DNA from: Leptoclinus maculatus
Taxonomy: Eukaryota; Chordata; Actinopteri; Perciformes; Stichaeidae
Reading direction: 5' to 3'
Assembly: GCA_032191485.1 (NCBI GenBank)
Contig: JAVDOI010000043.1
Coordinates: 400,078-464,077, forward strand
Length of the DNA stretch: 64,000 bases
Each line of letters opens with the position of its first letter. The first letter of the stretch is position 1. Shown piece by piece: positions 1 through 11,480 of the stretch. The notes beneath the pieces are model-generated. The model worked only from the letters and a program-made list of their open reading frames with translations. It did no database searches and was not told the DNA's origin. Position numbers and translations under genes: made by a program.

Positions 1-429
1 ACAACAAACAATGGATGCAGGGATAAATTAGGTACATTTAAAAATTCCCAAAAACCTGGCAACAAATAGTCTGCTCTGCCAAAAATAAGTGATGGAACAG
101 CATACTTTTTACTCTGCAGCTTGGATGAAGATGAGAATTAAACTTTTATTTTCTACTAAAATAAAAGACAAATACCAAGAATTGGTCACACGTTCCCTTT
201 CACTATTAGGAATGAATTGACTTTGTACAAGAATCAGAATAACACTTGAAACACTACGGCCTCCTGCTCCACCAAAACCATGTATTCTGTGGTTCTCATA
301 AGCATTTTTTTTATTTACACTTTTTGTTGTTGTTCCGTTTTCTCATTTTATTATAGGCCTCTTCAGAAGTGAAAAAAAAGAAATATTTTCTAAAACTGTG
401 ACTGATTTTCTTCGAAAGAGCCTCTCAGC
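1..429. other. AT-rich intergenic sequence, nothing recognised
   Basis: AT-rich sequence with no codon-like open frame, no convincing splice-site pair and no recognisable repeat end. It leads into the CpG-rich block that starts near 430. Confidence 0.5.
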
Positions 430-860
430 TCCGGCTGGTTTACTTGATGACGTCACTGTGCAGGCTACCGTCCTCGGCCACGTGGCGGCGTTTAGGTATC
501 AGCGGAAAACGGAGCTGTGGCGAGGGGATTACTAAAAGAGAGAGAGAGAGAGAGTGAGGGAGAGGGAGCGCCGCATGTGTGTGGAAATGGATCACCGAGC
601 ACCACACACGCACACACACGCACGCGCGCACACACGCACACATTCTCCGTCCGCTTGTTCTCCTGCGCTGCTGCATCGCAAAACAACGAGGCCGGGAAAA
701 AGCGTTGGCCACACGGGTAAAGAGAGGCCGTTTCTCGAGGAGATCGCGCTAACCGTTCCGATCTTGTTACGCAAATTACCGGCAGAGCGGCGCGGCAGTG
801 GGTCCGCTAATGGAGCGTGCGTGCCGCTGGCTTCCGTTCCGTGCCCTGCCCCCCCCCTCC
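430..860. promoter_or_regulatory. CpG-rich block with CRE and E-box, possible promoter
   Basis: GC-rich, CpG-rich sequence in AT-rich surroundings. It holds a perfect palindromic CRE, TGACGTCA, at 448-455 and a perfect E-box, CACGTG, at 479-484, followed by a GA run at about 537-555 and an imperfect (AC)n/(CG)-containing tract at 603-642. A donor-like GGGTAAAG lies near 715. No coding frame was recognised on either strand, so this may be the 5' end of a gene or non-coding RNA extending off the left edge, or a free-standing regulatory element. Direction is undetermined. Confidence 0.45.
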
Positions 861-2159
861 CCGCTCCCCTCCCTCCCTCCCTTCCGACTCCCGAATGCCC
901 TTATTAATGAGCTGTAAGCTAGAGGGAGGCATCCACCGGAGAGGCGCTATTACTCACACAGACACACACGCGCAGACCCGGACTCAAGAGCGCACGAACA
1001 CGTTCACGTGCAGCCAGTCTGTGAGAAAAGGCTGTTTGCAGTCACTACATTTTTGAACAACAAAAATACTAAATGTGTGCTATATTTCTGCTTCATGTCG
1101 GACTCTTAGCATGTGTTTTTTAGATGGCTATAAAGTGTCTATAAAGAACTACCACTGAAACGTGTCTCCTCGTGTTTCAAACAGGTGACATTGTTAGAGG
1201 CCACGTTTATTCAACTATGTGGATTTTTAATGTTTGATATAATTTACAAAACAATATATATATATATAGTAAATTGTATTTCTCAACATGAAGGTATACA
1301 TGCTGTTCCATAGAATACTGGGAAATAACTCTCACTGTAAAATGTATCTGCTCAAAAATCTAGAAATACAATTTCCAATGAAATTAAAAACTACTAAATT
1401 AAATTATTATTTTCACGGTAGCCTAAGTTCACATATTGTTGTCTAGCTTATAGTCAAAAGGAAACTGCATTAACTTGGAATATAAAAGTGGCAGATTCTA
1501 AGGTCAGTTTCACAAACAAAAACGGATCAAATCACTCATTCTTCTTCCTTGCTAAAACGCGCTGCCTACATTACCCAAAATGCAACTTGACCGCTAACAG
1601 TTTAGTTAGAGATTCGGCTGTGTATAGCGGCTAATGTAGCCTCGAGCTGCTACCTCAAGAAGATGTGAGGATCTGGTCATGTAGCAAACCTATTTCAAAG
1701 TTTTAAGAGCACCTGACTTTTTTATAAGATTGATAAAAAAAACGAAACTGTCCTTTAAAGTGCTAAAATCCAAATATATTGGAAAAACAGAGGAATTAGT
1801 CATTTTAATAGCTTCCTTATCTAAATTCCTCAGCAGGTTGTTGAAATCTCCCAAACTCCCAGAATAAAATGAATAAACCACTTATGGAAAAGGACTCGTG
1901 CCATTACAGTGTCACTTACGGCCATGATGCTGATGGGAGCTGCTCATCGGGAGAATACATTGTATAGTGAAGATAACCAGCTTCAAATCATAACAATAAG
2001 CGGCTCACGTGGCTCAGTGTGACAGAAATGTGTTTTTAAATGGCAATTTTGTTCAGAATAAAAAAAATCGTATTAAACCTGCGACAATACGTTTACTGCT
2101 TGAATATGATCTCACTATGTATTTCATTAATTGAGCATTAAGCTTTTCTCTCTTTCGAA
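861..2159. other. Intergenic sequence, no gene seen
   Basis: A short imperfect AC-rich stretch lies at about 954-1005 and a TA microsatellite at 1254-1267. The rest is AT-rich unique-looking sequence with many stops in all frames. No gene or RNA recognised. Confidence 0.4.
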
Positions 2160-2660
2160 CAGAACCTCTCCGTCCCATCCACAGCGATAACCTCATTACA
2201 CCGCTACAGAGCAGCATAGCGGGCCTGTCCGCGCCGCTCCGCCCGTCTGTCTGCGATCAGAGCTGTTGTGCTTGTTGTCGTTCTAATTGCTGCGGCTGCT
2301 TTCGCCTCCAGCTTCCCCGCTGAACTCAGACACCCGTGCCTCACACGTTTCAGGGAACACGCAGCAGACGTGATGACAAGTACTCGAGTTCCTACTCAAG
2401 GCTGCCTGTTCCCACAGCGCAGCCCCCCCCCCCACCCCCCCCCCCCAGCCCCACCTCCACTTCCTCCTCTCTCCCTTTGAAGCCTTGTGGGATGATGATG
2501 ATGATGACACCCGCCGTAATCGGTGGATGCTCAGCTCCTGACACAACACACAATCGAGAAAAAACCCTTCCGTAGTGGTCCAGGGTTTGCATTGTCACAT
2601 CCATGCCCAGTACGTCTCCGCCCCCCCCCCCCCCCCCCCCCCCCTGACAAGTGGAAAGGC
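2160..2660. other. GC-rich block with poly-C tracts
   Basis: GC-rich, CpG-containing stretch with poly-C runs near 2425-2450 and 2621-2644. Short open frames here read as low-complexity proline or glycine and resemble no family. It could be a non-coding first exon or a regulatory block, but no donor or acceptor pair decides this. Confidence 0.3.
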
Positions 2661-2904
2661 CTTTCACAGCGGAGAATAGAGGGAGTCTGTGGGGGCCTTG
2701 ATTGACAGCCCGGTTGAGGAAGCTGTTCCTATCTGATCAGCAGAGGTGCACATCTGCTGACCTGCTTCTTTTGGATCTCTCTCTCTGACTGGATCTGGGG
2801 TCAGTTTATCTGCAGAGGGGGGGGGGGGGGGGGGATTAGTCAGCTTGTGTTTGTGTAGTTTTGCTGCCGAGGCAGAGTTGGGATGGAGGGGGTGTGGGTA
2901 GAGT

Positions 2905-4005
2905 GGGAAATTACGCAGTTACATTTACTCAACCACTGTATTTAAGTACAACTCCAAGCTGTTTTATACTCCTCGGCTACTACTCCTTGTACTTTTCACT
3001 ATTTCTTTGACAGCAGTAGATGTTGCAAAGTAAGATTTCAGATACAAAACCTGTCAACATATTTTAATATATGAAGAATTATTGAAGATTAAACTTGACA
3101 GCAGCAGATCTCTGGTCTCCAGTGTGACCAGAGGAGGTGGACTCTGTGTTTGCATCATGATGCTTGGTGTTGAAGGACAGTGTTTCCCTGATGTCAAATG
3201 TTAATGTCAAAGGCCGTATTATCTGCCAAGAAAATTGTTTTGTTGCTGCTGGTTGACTTCCTCCTGATGCAAGTACAAAGAAAATGGAGGAGGAGTGTTT
3301 TTGTTTGTTTGTTCGTCATGTTATTATTGTGTAGAAAATGGGCTATAACTGCATTTCATTGTGCAGAATGACAATACATTATCCTTGAATCCTTGAATCC
3401 TTGACCCAAATAATAGTTACAGTAAAATCAGCTCCACCTTGACTATGCGCAACATAGAAATGCTGCGTATATGTTTAATCATCATAGTAATAACACTGAC
3501 GGACACCATTCTACTGTTGTTACTTTGAGTGCATTATGCTGCTAATACTTGTATATCTAAGTCAACTTAGATTGGAATTTAACTTGTAATCGAGTATTTT
3601 TATACATATTTTTACTTTAACTAACTAAAGTAAAGGATTTGTGTACTTCTTCCACAGTAAGTACATTTATGTACTGTACTTAATAGCAATTCTAAAGGTA
3701 CTTCTATTTGAGTAATTCAATTTGATGCTACTTTATACTTTGATGCCGCTCCATTTCAGAGAGAAATGTTGTACTTTTTTACTTTTTTACTTTTTTGACA
3801 GAAAACTACAATAGATTACTTTGCCCAGCACTATATGATAGACTAAATAAGCGTCACTCTAGCAGCGTAGTAGGCCTAATACATATCTTAAGTACATTTA
3901 GCTGTGATCCTTTTACTTGTAATGCAGGGATTTTACTGATAAAGGAGCATTGTGGTATCACTACTTGTACTCGAGTAAATTATGTGAATACTTGTTCCAC
4001 CATAG
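2905..4005. repeat. AAGTAC/TACTTGAG-rich dispersed repeat, interrupted
   Basis: The stretch carries the phrases of a dispersed repeat common in teleosts: ACATTTACTCAA, TTTAAGTACA, CAGCTCCACCTTGAC and CTTCTTCCACAG. It runs from about 2905 to 4005 and is split near 3095-3405 by an unrelated fragment with a LINE-like 3' end. Related copies occur at 4914-5803, 9845-9963 (opposite strand) and 10993-11480. The family behaves like a non-autonomous DNA transposon; an hAT-type assignment is from memory of similar elements and is not shown by intact termini here. Confidence 0.6.
3095..3405 (+). mobile_element. 5'-truncated LINE-like 3' end
   Basis: The right end reads GCATTTCATTGTGCAGAATG, followed by a short AC/AT stretch and then a tandem array of CCTTGAATC units (about 3382-3403). 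This is the form in which many fish L2/Rex-type LINEs end: a short terminal tandem repeat instead of poly-A. It sits inside the AAGTAC-rich repeat, so it inserted later. No reverse-transcriptase coding sequence is visible, and the 5' boundary is approximate. Confidence 0.5.
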
Positions 4006-4913
4006 CTTCAGGACAGGGAGTTGTGGTGACGACGTAGAATAAAAGAAAAGGAGATGTAGGTGGGACGGAGACAGAGAGACAGAAACTCAACCAGCAGGTT
4101 TTGCCGTTGACATTCTTCCCATTCTAGCTGAGCAACAATTCTCTTTTGACAATGATTCATTCGCTTGTACGGGGACAACCTGTGCCCAAATACACCTCTG
4201 ATGGAGTTTCAGCCAGATCCACCCTCCCCTCCCTGCTCTCTATCATTCCTGTGGGCCTGTCCCTTAAAGTGCTGCGGAACTATTCTAAATATTCATTCAC
4301 CGACTCAGTCAGACATGTTTTCATTGAACAGACAGGTGGATTTATTTTTGTGTTGATGGCTACACAGTGAAAAAACATGTTGCTCTGTAGTTTCAGTCTG
4401 ACCAGAGGTGTTTACCAAATCTCAGGTTTCAGACCGAGCACTCCCAAAATACAGGGGGGGGGGGGGGGGGGGGGATCAGCTGTTCTCAGACGCTGCTGGG
4501 AACCGGCTGGTGCAACAGTTTGTTTTTAGGTGTAATCTGAAAAGCTTGTCAGTACTGTAACTGGCTTAGACTAAAGTTACCCTGAGGGGAGATAAGCAGG
4601 CCTGTAATATCCCTGCAAGGACTGCTACGGATGTGGAACTCAATAAAGTGTGAACTTTTTTTTTTTAATGACATTTTCATTCCACATGGTATGACTGTTG
4701 TGTGTTGGACAATGGCAACAGGGATATCATTTTGGGGCGTGTGCACATTGATTCAGCACCAATTACTTCACTCATGTGGCATCCTGGATTCTCGCTATGT
4801 TTTCCACTAGCTTTTGTATTGACCGATCAGTGGAGCTCTAAAAATCTACTAAACAGAGAACAATTAGTCAAAATGATAGAGGGAATAAGCCAAAACACAG
4901 TTTTAGGGGTGAT
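4006..4913. other. Intergenic sequence with a poly-G run
   Basis: No gene recognised. A poly-G run lies near 4456-4474. Open frames over this interval are short and without family resemblance. Confidence 0.4.
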
Positions 4914-5803
4914 CAGTGGTGGGAAATAACCAAGTAGGCTACATTTAGTAATAAAGTAGAACGTTTTCATTTAAATCAATGTCTGTTTGGTCACTATGTA
5001 TCGCCAAATGAGGTAACAACATGGTGATTGAGCCCACTGATGAAAGCCTTTGCAGTATTTTGAGCCGGGTGTTTGTGGCAACACTCCCGGGAAAGGCGAC
5101 ACTGTTCGGATCTCTGGGAAGTGAGATCCACAAACACACTTGCATCAAAGAGGCATCAAATATCATGATATTTTGACCAGATACCCTGATGCTGTACGGT
5201 TGACCACTGGTGGTTTCACTTGATATATACACAATGAGATTGTTTGACATATAATCATCAGAAATGTGGACATAATGAGTGAGTGGTTAAAGGCAAATAA
5301 TAGAACAGCTAGACCAGTCTGGTTAGTTCAGGTGATGACAACATGTTATTGTCATGCAGCCTTTAAAACCAGGAAAAGACTCATGCCATATTAGGATATG
5401 AAGATGTCAAAGTCTAGTCTCATATCACGATAACTTTAACTACAGTTTTCAGGTATACATTTGTTGTTTTATTCTTTCCTACCCCACTAATCATCTCATC
5501 GTGACTCCTCAGATTCACCCTCAGACCGTTTGGGTTGGGAACCACTGGACTAAACTACCTGATCACAACCAGCTCCACCTGAACCAGCTACGCCAGTAAA
5601 CATTGATCATATTTAATAATACCAGTTATGTCACTTACTCCATATCAGGGGCTATTTTGTCTGCAGAGGGACTACGTTTACTTTTGAAACGTTAAGTATA
5701 TTTTGCGGACAATACTTTTACGAGTTCTACTTGTACCGGAGTACATCAACATATATTCAACCTCTTGGTAGTTGTATTTAAAGAATACTTCTTCCACCGC
5801 TGG
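4914..5803. repeat. Second copy of the AAGTAC-rich repeat, interrupted
   Basis: The left end, GTGGTGGGAAATAAC near 4916, and the right end, AATACTTCTTCCACCGCTGG near 5785, match the ends of the copy at 2905-4005. The central part (about 4990-5550) lacks the family phrases and may be inserted or highly diverged sequence. Confidence 0.45.
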
Positions 5804-5859
5804 TGACACACTGACAGTCAGTCTGTGAATGAATGCTTCGACGCTCTGAACACTTGTTG

Positions 5860-6100
5860 CCTCTGTTTTTCTCGAGATGTGTTCGCGAGTCAAACGTGGC
5901 TTCCTCATTGGTCCAACCCCGACTTGTCCCGCCTCCGAGGAAATCGCCATCTCATTGGCTGCACAGTAGGCCGGGAGCGGTGGGCCGATGGCCTGGATAA
6001 TGAATATTCATGTCACCGGTCCTGCTCGGTCGGGGCCTCACCCGTGGCTTGTCATCGGAACAGAATGCGGGCTGTGGTGATGTAACTGTCGGTTTCTTTC
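5860..6100 (+). promoter_or_regulatory. CCAAT-rich upstream regulatory block of mid1ip1
   Basis: GC-rich stretch 550-800 bases upstream of the mid1ip1 start. It has two inverted CCAAT boxes (ATTGG at 5907-5911 and 5954-5958), a CCCGCCTCC GC-box-like motif near 5928, and a 12-base palindrome ATGAATATTCAT at 6000-6011. It could be an enhancer or an alternative promoter. A donor-like GTGAGT near 6167 would allow a non-coding first exon, but no partner acceptor is proven. Confidence 0.4.
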
Positions 6101-6487
6101 CCCGGAAGACAACTCATCGCACACAATCACGGCACAGCAATGTTTGTTAAGTTCGGGATGTTGATAAGTGAGTGGATAGCTGTTGTAGATTTATTTTGGA
6201 TCTGCACTCTATGGAGTTGGATTCAACACCTTGCTGTCAATTTGAAGCCGCTCCTCCTCAAAAAAAAATGTGCCCAACCCCTGCGCTCTTCCGGGTGCTA
6301 TTTCAGTTCATTTGGGTCCGGTTTCAACTGTAGCGGCAGAACTCGACAAACAGGTCGTAGGACCGCCTTTAAATCAAGACCCAGCCTTTATAAACACGCA
6401 CCGTTTCTTCCTGCAAACTAGAAACTACGACAAGCGCTCCGACACTCATCAGGGGCTGAAACTAAAGTCGCCTGATTTACAGAACAG

Positions 6488-6534
6488 CCAATCCCCGCTG
6501 CAGCAGTACAGACAGGCAGACGCTCCTCTATAAG
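6488..6534 (+). promoter_or_regulatory. mid1ip1: Core promoter of mid1ip1: CCAAT and TATA boxes
   Basis: A direct CCAAT box at 6488-6492 is followed 36 bases later by TATAAG at 6529-6534. The spacing suits a focused promoter with transcription starting at about 6558-6565, giving a 5' leader of roughly 90 bases with no ATG before the coding start. The TATA call is from sequence alone. Confidence 0.55.
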
Positions 6535-6651
6535 CCGATCAACCCGGAATTAAAGCGGGGCACTCACAGAGGAGAACAAACAAGACAAGAAACTTGGATC
6601 GCTTTCATTTTTTTTCAAGAAGAAGCAACAACAAAACAAACTCTCGTCAAC

Positions 6652-7152
6652 ATGATGATGCAGCTGCCAGAATCCTACACGCAGAAGAACTCCCTCTTCA
6701 ACGCCATGAACCGCTTCATCGGCGCGGTCAACAACATGGACCAGACCGTCATGCTGCCCACTATGCTGCGGGACGTCCCGCTGGAGGAGGACAGGGAGAT
6801 GAGCTCCATGAAGTCGGACGAGGACGAGGGGGACATGTACAGCTACTACCAGCTGCTCAAGTCCATCCGCTGTGACATCGAGTGGGGGGTGCGGTGCGCG
6901 GAAGCCGACGAGAGGCGCAAGGAGAGCATGACGACCAGCCGCAAGAACTCGTCCATGTCCACCGCCTCCACCGCGTCCACTGCGTCGATGTCGTCCGAGG
7001 AAGACGAGGAGGAGGAGGACGAGGATTTGCAGAAGCAGTTCCAGTACCACCTGACCGGGCTGCAAGGGGTGCTGTCAAAGCTCACGCTGCAGGCCAACTT
7101 CCTCACCAAGCGCTACAAGCAGGAGCTCGGGATCGGAGGATGGGGCCAGTAG
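6652..7152 (+). CDS. mid1ip1: MID1-interacting protein 1 (Spot14/THRSP family)
   Basis: Single uninterrupted reading frame of 166 codons. Family role: MID1IP1 (also MIG12, S14R) binds midline-1 on microtubules and promotes polymerisation and activity of acetyl-CoA carboxylase, raising fatty-acid synthesis; it acts in the cytosol. Seen here: the conserved N-terminal block NSLFNAMNRFIGAVNNMD (residues 13-30) followed by QTVMLPTMLRDVPL; a YSYYQLLKSIRCDIEWGV segment (63-80); a Ser/Thr/Ala stretch (99-115); an acidic run SEEDEEEEDEDL (115-126); and a C-terminal helical block FQYHLTGLQGVLSKLTLQAN (130-149). The human protein is 183 residues, so this one is slightly short, mainly in the middle linker. 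The start is the first of three Met codons; the AAC before it gives A at -3. It sits downstream of CCAAT and TATA boxes and upstream of a poly-A signal. Fish have two paralogues, and which one this is cannot be decided here. Confidence 0.95.
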   Translation: MMMQLPESYTQKNSLFNAMNRFIGAVNNMDQTVMLPTMLRDVPLEEDREMSSMKSDEDEGDMYSYYQLLKSIRCDIEWGVRCAEADERRKESMTTSRKNSSMSTASTASTASMSSEEDEEEEDEDLQKQFQYHLTGLQGVLSKLTLQANFLTKRYKQELGIGGWGQ

Positions 7153-7980
7153 CGCGCAGAAACTGACAGCGCACCGTTTTTTGTACTTCTCTTAAATGGT
7201 TATTTTTTATTTTATTTTTTTTACTGCTGCTGTTACTACTACTGATGAAATTTGTGGAAAAACATTTGAATGGTAGATAAAAGAAAGGGGGCAGCTTATA
7301 TCTCTTATGTGGTGGTATTGACTGCGGATGTGTAGATCCCGGGGAAATGCGTTTTGTGCACTTGACGCCCAACTCCTGTTTTGCACTACAACGTTTTGTA
7401 AGCATCGCGCATTGCCCGTAACGCACAGATGAAACATATTTAAAACCTGTTATTTAATGTGTAATTTATTACCTCACGCTGTATAGTTTGAGAGCCCAAA
7501 TGTTCTGCCGAAAGCCGGAGAAGGAGAGGACCGCATGAACCCGCAGGGCCCGTCTGAACCGCCCCCACCTCTCTGAGGGGAGGGGGGGGATACTGATGAA
7601 AGATTCTGCTTCCTGTTTGTGTCGCCGATGATGTCAGTGTGTTCAGACGGCCGTGGCCCGTGTGTGTGTGATCGGTGCTCCCTTCTAGCCGGACGTGTCT
7701 GTGTCTTTAAACTGTGCTTTATGGAAGGAGGCAGATGCTCACTGCCTGTGATCTCCTAATGCCCTACATGCCCAATGAACCAGAATGGTGCCTCTGCATG
7801 GAGAATAATGAGAGGTTTCCAACAAGATGCTTTTGTTGTCATTGTCATTTATTTGCTATTATTATGCTATTGTTTGGACGTGTCCATCTGTCGAAAAGAA
7901 CAAAGGCGTATGCACCTTCTGCACCACTTTTGTACTGATATTTGTTTTCTAAAACAATAAACTTTTGTATGAACTTACTT
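7153..7980 (+). other. mid1ip1: 3' untranslated region of mid1ip1
   Basis: Non-coding sequence from the TAG stop to just past the AATAAA signal, about 830 bases. It contains AT-rich stretches including ATTTATTTGC near 7848. No splice sites are needed to link the stop to the signal. Confidence 0.7.
7956..7961 (+). terminator. mid1ip1: Polyadenylation signal of mid1ip1
   Basis: Canonical AATAAA about 800 bases after the stop codon, followed by a T/G-rich stretch (CTTTTGTATG, then TTTGTCCCGTTGG) of the kind that aids cleavage. Cleavage is expected near 7975-7985. Confidence 0.8.
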
Positions 7981-7984
7981 CATT

Positions 7985-9840
7985 TGTCCCGTTGGTTTTT
8001 CATGAATGCAGTTTGGCTACATATTGAGCTTTATACACCACAGAACAAAAGCTGAATGTGGAATGTGGTATTCACTGTACACATCCTCCATTGTGCAGCG
8101 TTAATACAGGAAATGCCTGACATATCACAGGTAGAAGCAATGTCAAAAAGGCACGTTCATCTTGTGTGAATTAAAACATCTGGGTACAAAGCATACAAAT
8201 ATAGTTGAAAAGGAAATATTTTTCCTTCAGGATCAAAGGTGTTTTACTATAGAATTCAGAAAGACAAAGTTATACAGTACAAACTAACAACATGTTAGAT
8301 CAGCACAGAGTATTTCCTGCATCTATTCTTTAGTGTCTTCAGTTCTCTCCCCTTGGCTTAGAAAAACAGCTGTTTTCTAACAGTGGGAATTATTTAGCCC
8401 ATTTCCAGGCAGCATTTAAACACGCAAAGAGGCCTCAGCTGTTGGAGATAATGTCCAACCACTGCACCTAAAACTACAACCCTGTTGACTAAGAACAATG
8501 TGACACGGCAGTATTATTGGCATCTGTCGTAACAAACCTCAAAAGAATAAAGAAAAATCTAAATTTGTTCGCAAAACCATAATTTGCACTCTAAAAAGAC
8601 AGTTCCCCATCGAAGGTGGATTCAAAATACCTGCAGGTTGAGGAATGTTGCCTGTTAAGCTTCAAGTGGCAACACCTTGAACCTTCTCAACTCCCAAAGT
8701 CAAGAACCTGTGGAGGAGCGGCTGTCAATGTGTTTGCGTTAAATGATATTTCCCAGAATACACAGTAGCTGTGTTATAGACTAAAACAGTAAACATGTGA
8801 ACGGTACATCAGTAAATAGTCTATGATGGCAGTTAGGACTGCTTTTTATTTTCAAATGTAGATTTATTTTGAATAAAGATAGGTGTGTGTTTGTGTGCAT
8901 GTTTGCATGCATGTGTTGCTTATGTAATATAGCTTGTCAGTTGAAAAAAATTACAGGTCTCCCTCATTGTTGTTTGAGTAACTGTCAGTGAAAGCATCAA
9001 ATGGGAAAATGGGTGCAGCTGGAGTTTCAGAGTCATAACAGGTCATTAGGGTGATACACACCCACTTTCCACTTTCATTCTCTCTCTCACACACACATAT
9101 TGTGAAATCCCCCCCACATAATAAGGAGAGCACATGCAAATATGTCTGATTGATAATGTTAATTTGCCTCCATTCAGTGGAAAGACAACCGCAGAGGAAA
9201 CAGAAAGTCACTTTAATAGAGCTCAATGCGCAGTAGACACACAACACTACAGTGAATAGTTGACATTCACTTAATAAAGCTACACTGCAAAATACCAATA
9301 CTTGGGATACAATTTCTTGAAAAGATTTCTTAAAATAACAGCTTTGTTTTGAAATATAGGATCCAATCTGTGAAAAAAATTTCTGAATTCTTTCATTACT
9401 TAAAATAACCAAAAAACATTGAGAAAAAGAACTTCATTCATTTAAATACGGTCTAGTCTGTCTCTTTTCAGAGACAATATTACAGACTCTGTAAATCCAG
9501 ACAAAGTCTTATGAAGGCAGCAACACTCCCGAAACATCTTTAAGAAACACACCTTGAAAATTCCTTTTGTTCCCTGATTCAGAGTGTTTACACCCACAGC
9601 TGACGTAACAAATGCTGCATTTGACTGCATGAGGTCGCTTGTTTTTAAAAACATCCACTGAGATAACCTTATCATTAACCTTGAGGTGAATGCCAGAGGC
9701 TATCGCCTCTACCCATATCTCAAAACAGTGCTGGTGAGCTACCAAGGACGACAGAGAACTTCCTCCTGAGGCCTTTTGTTTTATGATAATGAGAGCCGAA
9801 TTAATTAAATTGCAGGGATTTTTGCAGTTTTTGACCAACG
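7985..9840. other. Intergenic sequence, no gene seen
   Basis: AT-rich sequence between mid1ip1 and the receptor gene. The longest open frame (minus strand, 8951-9412) has no family resemblance and no promoter or splice context. No RNA gene recognised. Confidence 0.4.
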
Positions 9841-9844
9841 TTGG

Positions 9845-9963
9845 AGTAAAAAGTACAATATCCCCCATGTAGTGGAGTAGAAGTATAAAGCAGCAAAAAT
9901 TGCAAATACTTAAGCAAAGTACCTAAAAAAAACAAGTAAATGTATTTAGTTTCACTACTGAAT
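9845..9963 (-). repeat. Fragment of the AAGTAC-rich repeat
   Basis: Reverse-complement copy with phrases AGTGGAGTAGAAGTATAAAG and AAATACTTAAGCAAAGTACC, matching the family at 2905-4005. Confidence 0.5.
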
Positions 9964-10139
9964 GATGGTAAAATCCCCCTAAAAAATCCACATAAAACAC
10001 CCTACAAATAGCCTCTGGGAGGGGATTTCCAAACAACTTATAGTTGTTTATTTTTGTTGAAGTAAAGTACAACACACATGATATTTAAAATGAATACAAA
10101 CGTTTTAAAACAGAGTTTAAATATACAAGTCCAAGTCTT

Positions 10140-10295
10140 GACAAACATCTGGCCCCTTCGACGACCGAACTCACAACGGTCCGAGGTGCTTTTTGTCCCT
10201 TTGAGCGCACGGTAGAAACAGGAAGTACAAGAGAAAGCTACAGCAAAACAAAAACAAATTGATGCTAAACCATCTAAAATACACGTTGTCTCAAA
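10140..10295 (+). promoter_or_regulatory. Putative 5' leader or promoter of the receptor gene
   Basis: Short CpG-containing sequence (10150-10210) just before the candidate first coding exon. No TATA or CCAAT box at standard spacing. One upstream ATG at about 10262 opens a 23-codon frame that overlaps the presumed start codon. The transcription start is unknown. Confidence 0.3.
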
Positions 10296-10376
10296 ATGGA
10301 CAGTCAAAACCCAAAGTCAACGAGTAACGAATCACGCTGCGTATTTGTTAATACAGATTCAGACGACTATCAATGC
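10296..10376 (+). CDS. Candidate exon 1: extracellular N-terminus of the receptor
   Basis: ATG in a strong context (CAAAATGG: A at -3, G at +4) opens 27 codons, MDSQNPKSTSNESRCVFVNT and then DSDDYQC, ending at a perfect donor TGC|GTAAGT in phase 0. The peptide is hydrophilic, has an N-glycosylation sequon NES and two cysteines, and suits a short receptor N-terminus with no signal peptide. It is the best first-exon candidate upstream of the TM exons. The weak point is the link to exon 2: the best acceptor at 14723 needs a donor in a different phase, so either exon 2 starts earlier (14656) or a small exon is missing. Confidence 0.5.
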
Positions 10377-10992
10377 GTAAGTAGCTAACGGTAAACTCAG
10401 TATTCGCTTTTGTTAAGCTAACGTTAATTAGCTAGTTTGCTACATAACGTGGCACAGTTAGCTTGTTAAGGGTTTGGTAATTTTGTATTAGAACTGATTG
10501 ATTAATTGATTAACTATTCGATACGTTGATGTATGGATGCCTGACACCTGCATGGTACTCAATACTAAACTCTAACGGTACAACTGAGCTGCCAGTCATT
10601 TAACATGCTAACTATCTGCATTAATTGGCCTGTTGAATATTAGCGTTGTTAGCGCAACTAATTAAAACATCCTCCAAAACTAGCTTAACTGGCTCACTTG
10701 CTAATGGGGCGCAAACATTACTCTGTTGTGTCTGACAAGCTAACTAAAGCTAACCTGCCTGAGCATTACCAGCTTTGAGTCTTTTAACGTAAGCTGTTGT
10801 TAACTTTGCTCAACGAAAACGCGTTTATCAACGTTGTTTTACATCCACGCGTCAGTCATGCAGGCGGAACGAGTCTGTTGTGGATAATATGAACAGAGAC
10901 AAGCAGAGTTTCTTATCTTGAGGCGATAACGCGAGCCTGTTGCATCAGTTCGCTGCACGTGAAGGAGAGAAGTACAATAATAGCACAATAAC

Positions 10993-11480
10993 ATCAGTGG
11001 TAGACAGTCACTAAATACACGTATGCGTGTTCTTTACTGAATTGCTTATACTTTACTTGAGTATTTACATTTTACTGTGTGCTATTTTATACCTTTGCTT
11101 CAATACATGTCTGAGGGAAATGTACTTGTTTACTCTACTACGTTTAGCTGACTTAATACTATTATTTAAATAAACTTACTAACTGCTTTGCAGATCAAGA
11201 TTTTACAAACTAAACTTCCCAGCAGTATGTAAAGCAGTTAATGTTTTCCCAGCCTTGTTCAACATTCAAGTATTGCTAACATCAACAATAATGATCCAGT
11301 TATATCATAATATAACATATGGACAGGGACCATTGAGTACTTTTGGTGCTTTAAGTATTTTGTTGTGATAATACTGCTATACTTCACCTAAGTAACATTT
11401 TGGAAGCAGGACTTGTAGTGTGCCATTGCTACTCTCACTAAAGTTAAGGATCTTAATATTTCTACTTCATCTAATTCAGT
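10993..11480 (+). repeat. AAGTAC-rich dispersed repeat copy
   Basis: Carries ACTTTACTTGAGTATTTACA, GAGGGAAATGTACTTGTTTA, GCAGATCAAGATTTTACAAA and AGCAGTATGTAAAGCAGTTA in the same order as the family at 2905-4005. Confidence 0.6.

Noticed and set aside
11194..11227. Possible receptor exon with GCAG acceptor and AT|GTAAAG donor in the phase needed before exon 2
   Set aside because: The sequence is part of the dispersed AAGTAC-rich repeat and its peptide (IKILQTKLPSS) is not a transmembrane helix.
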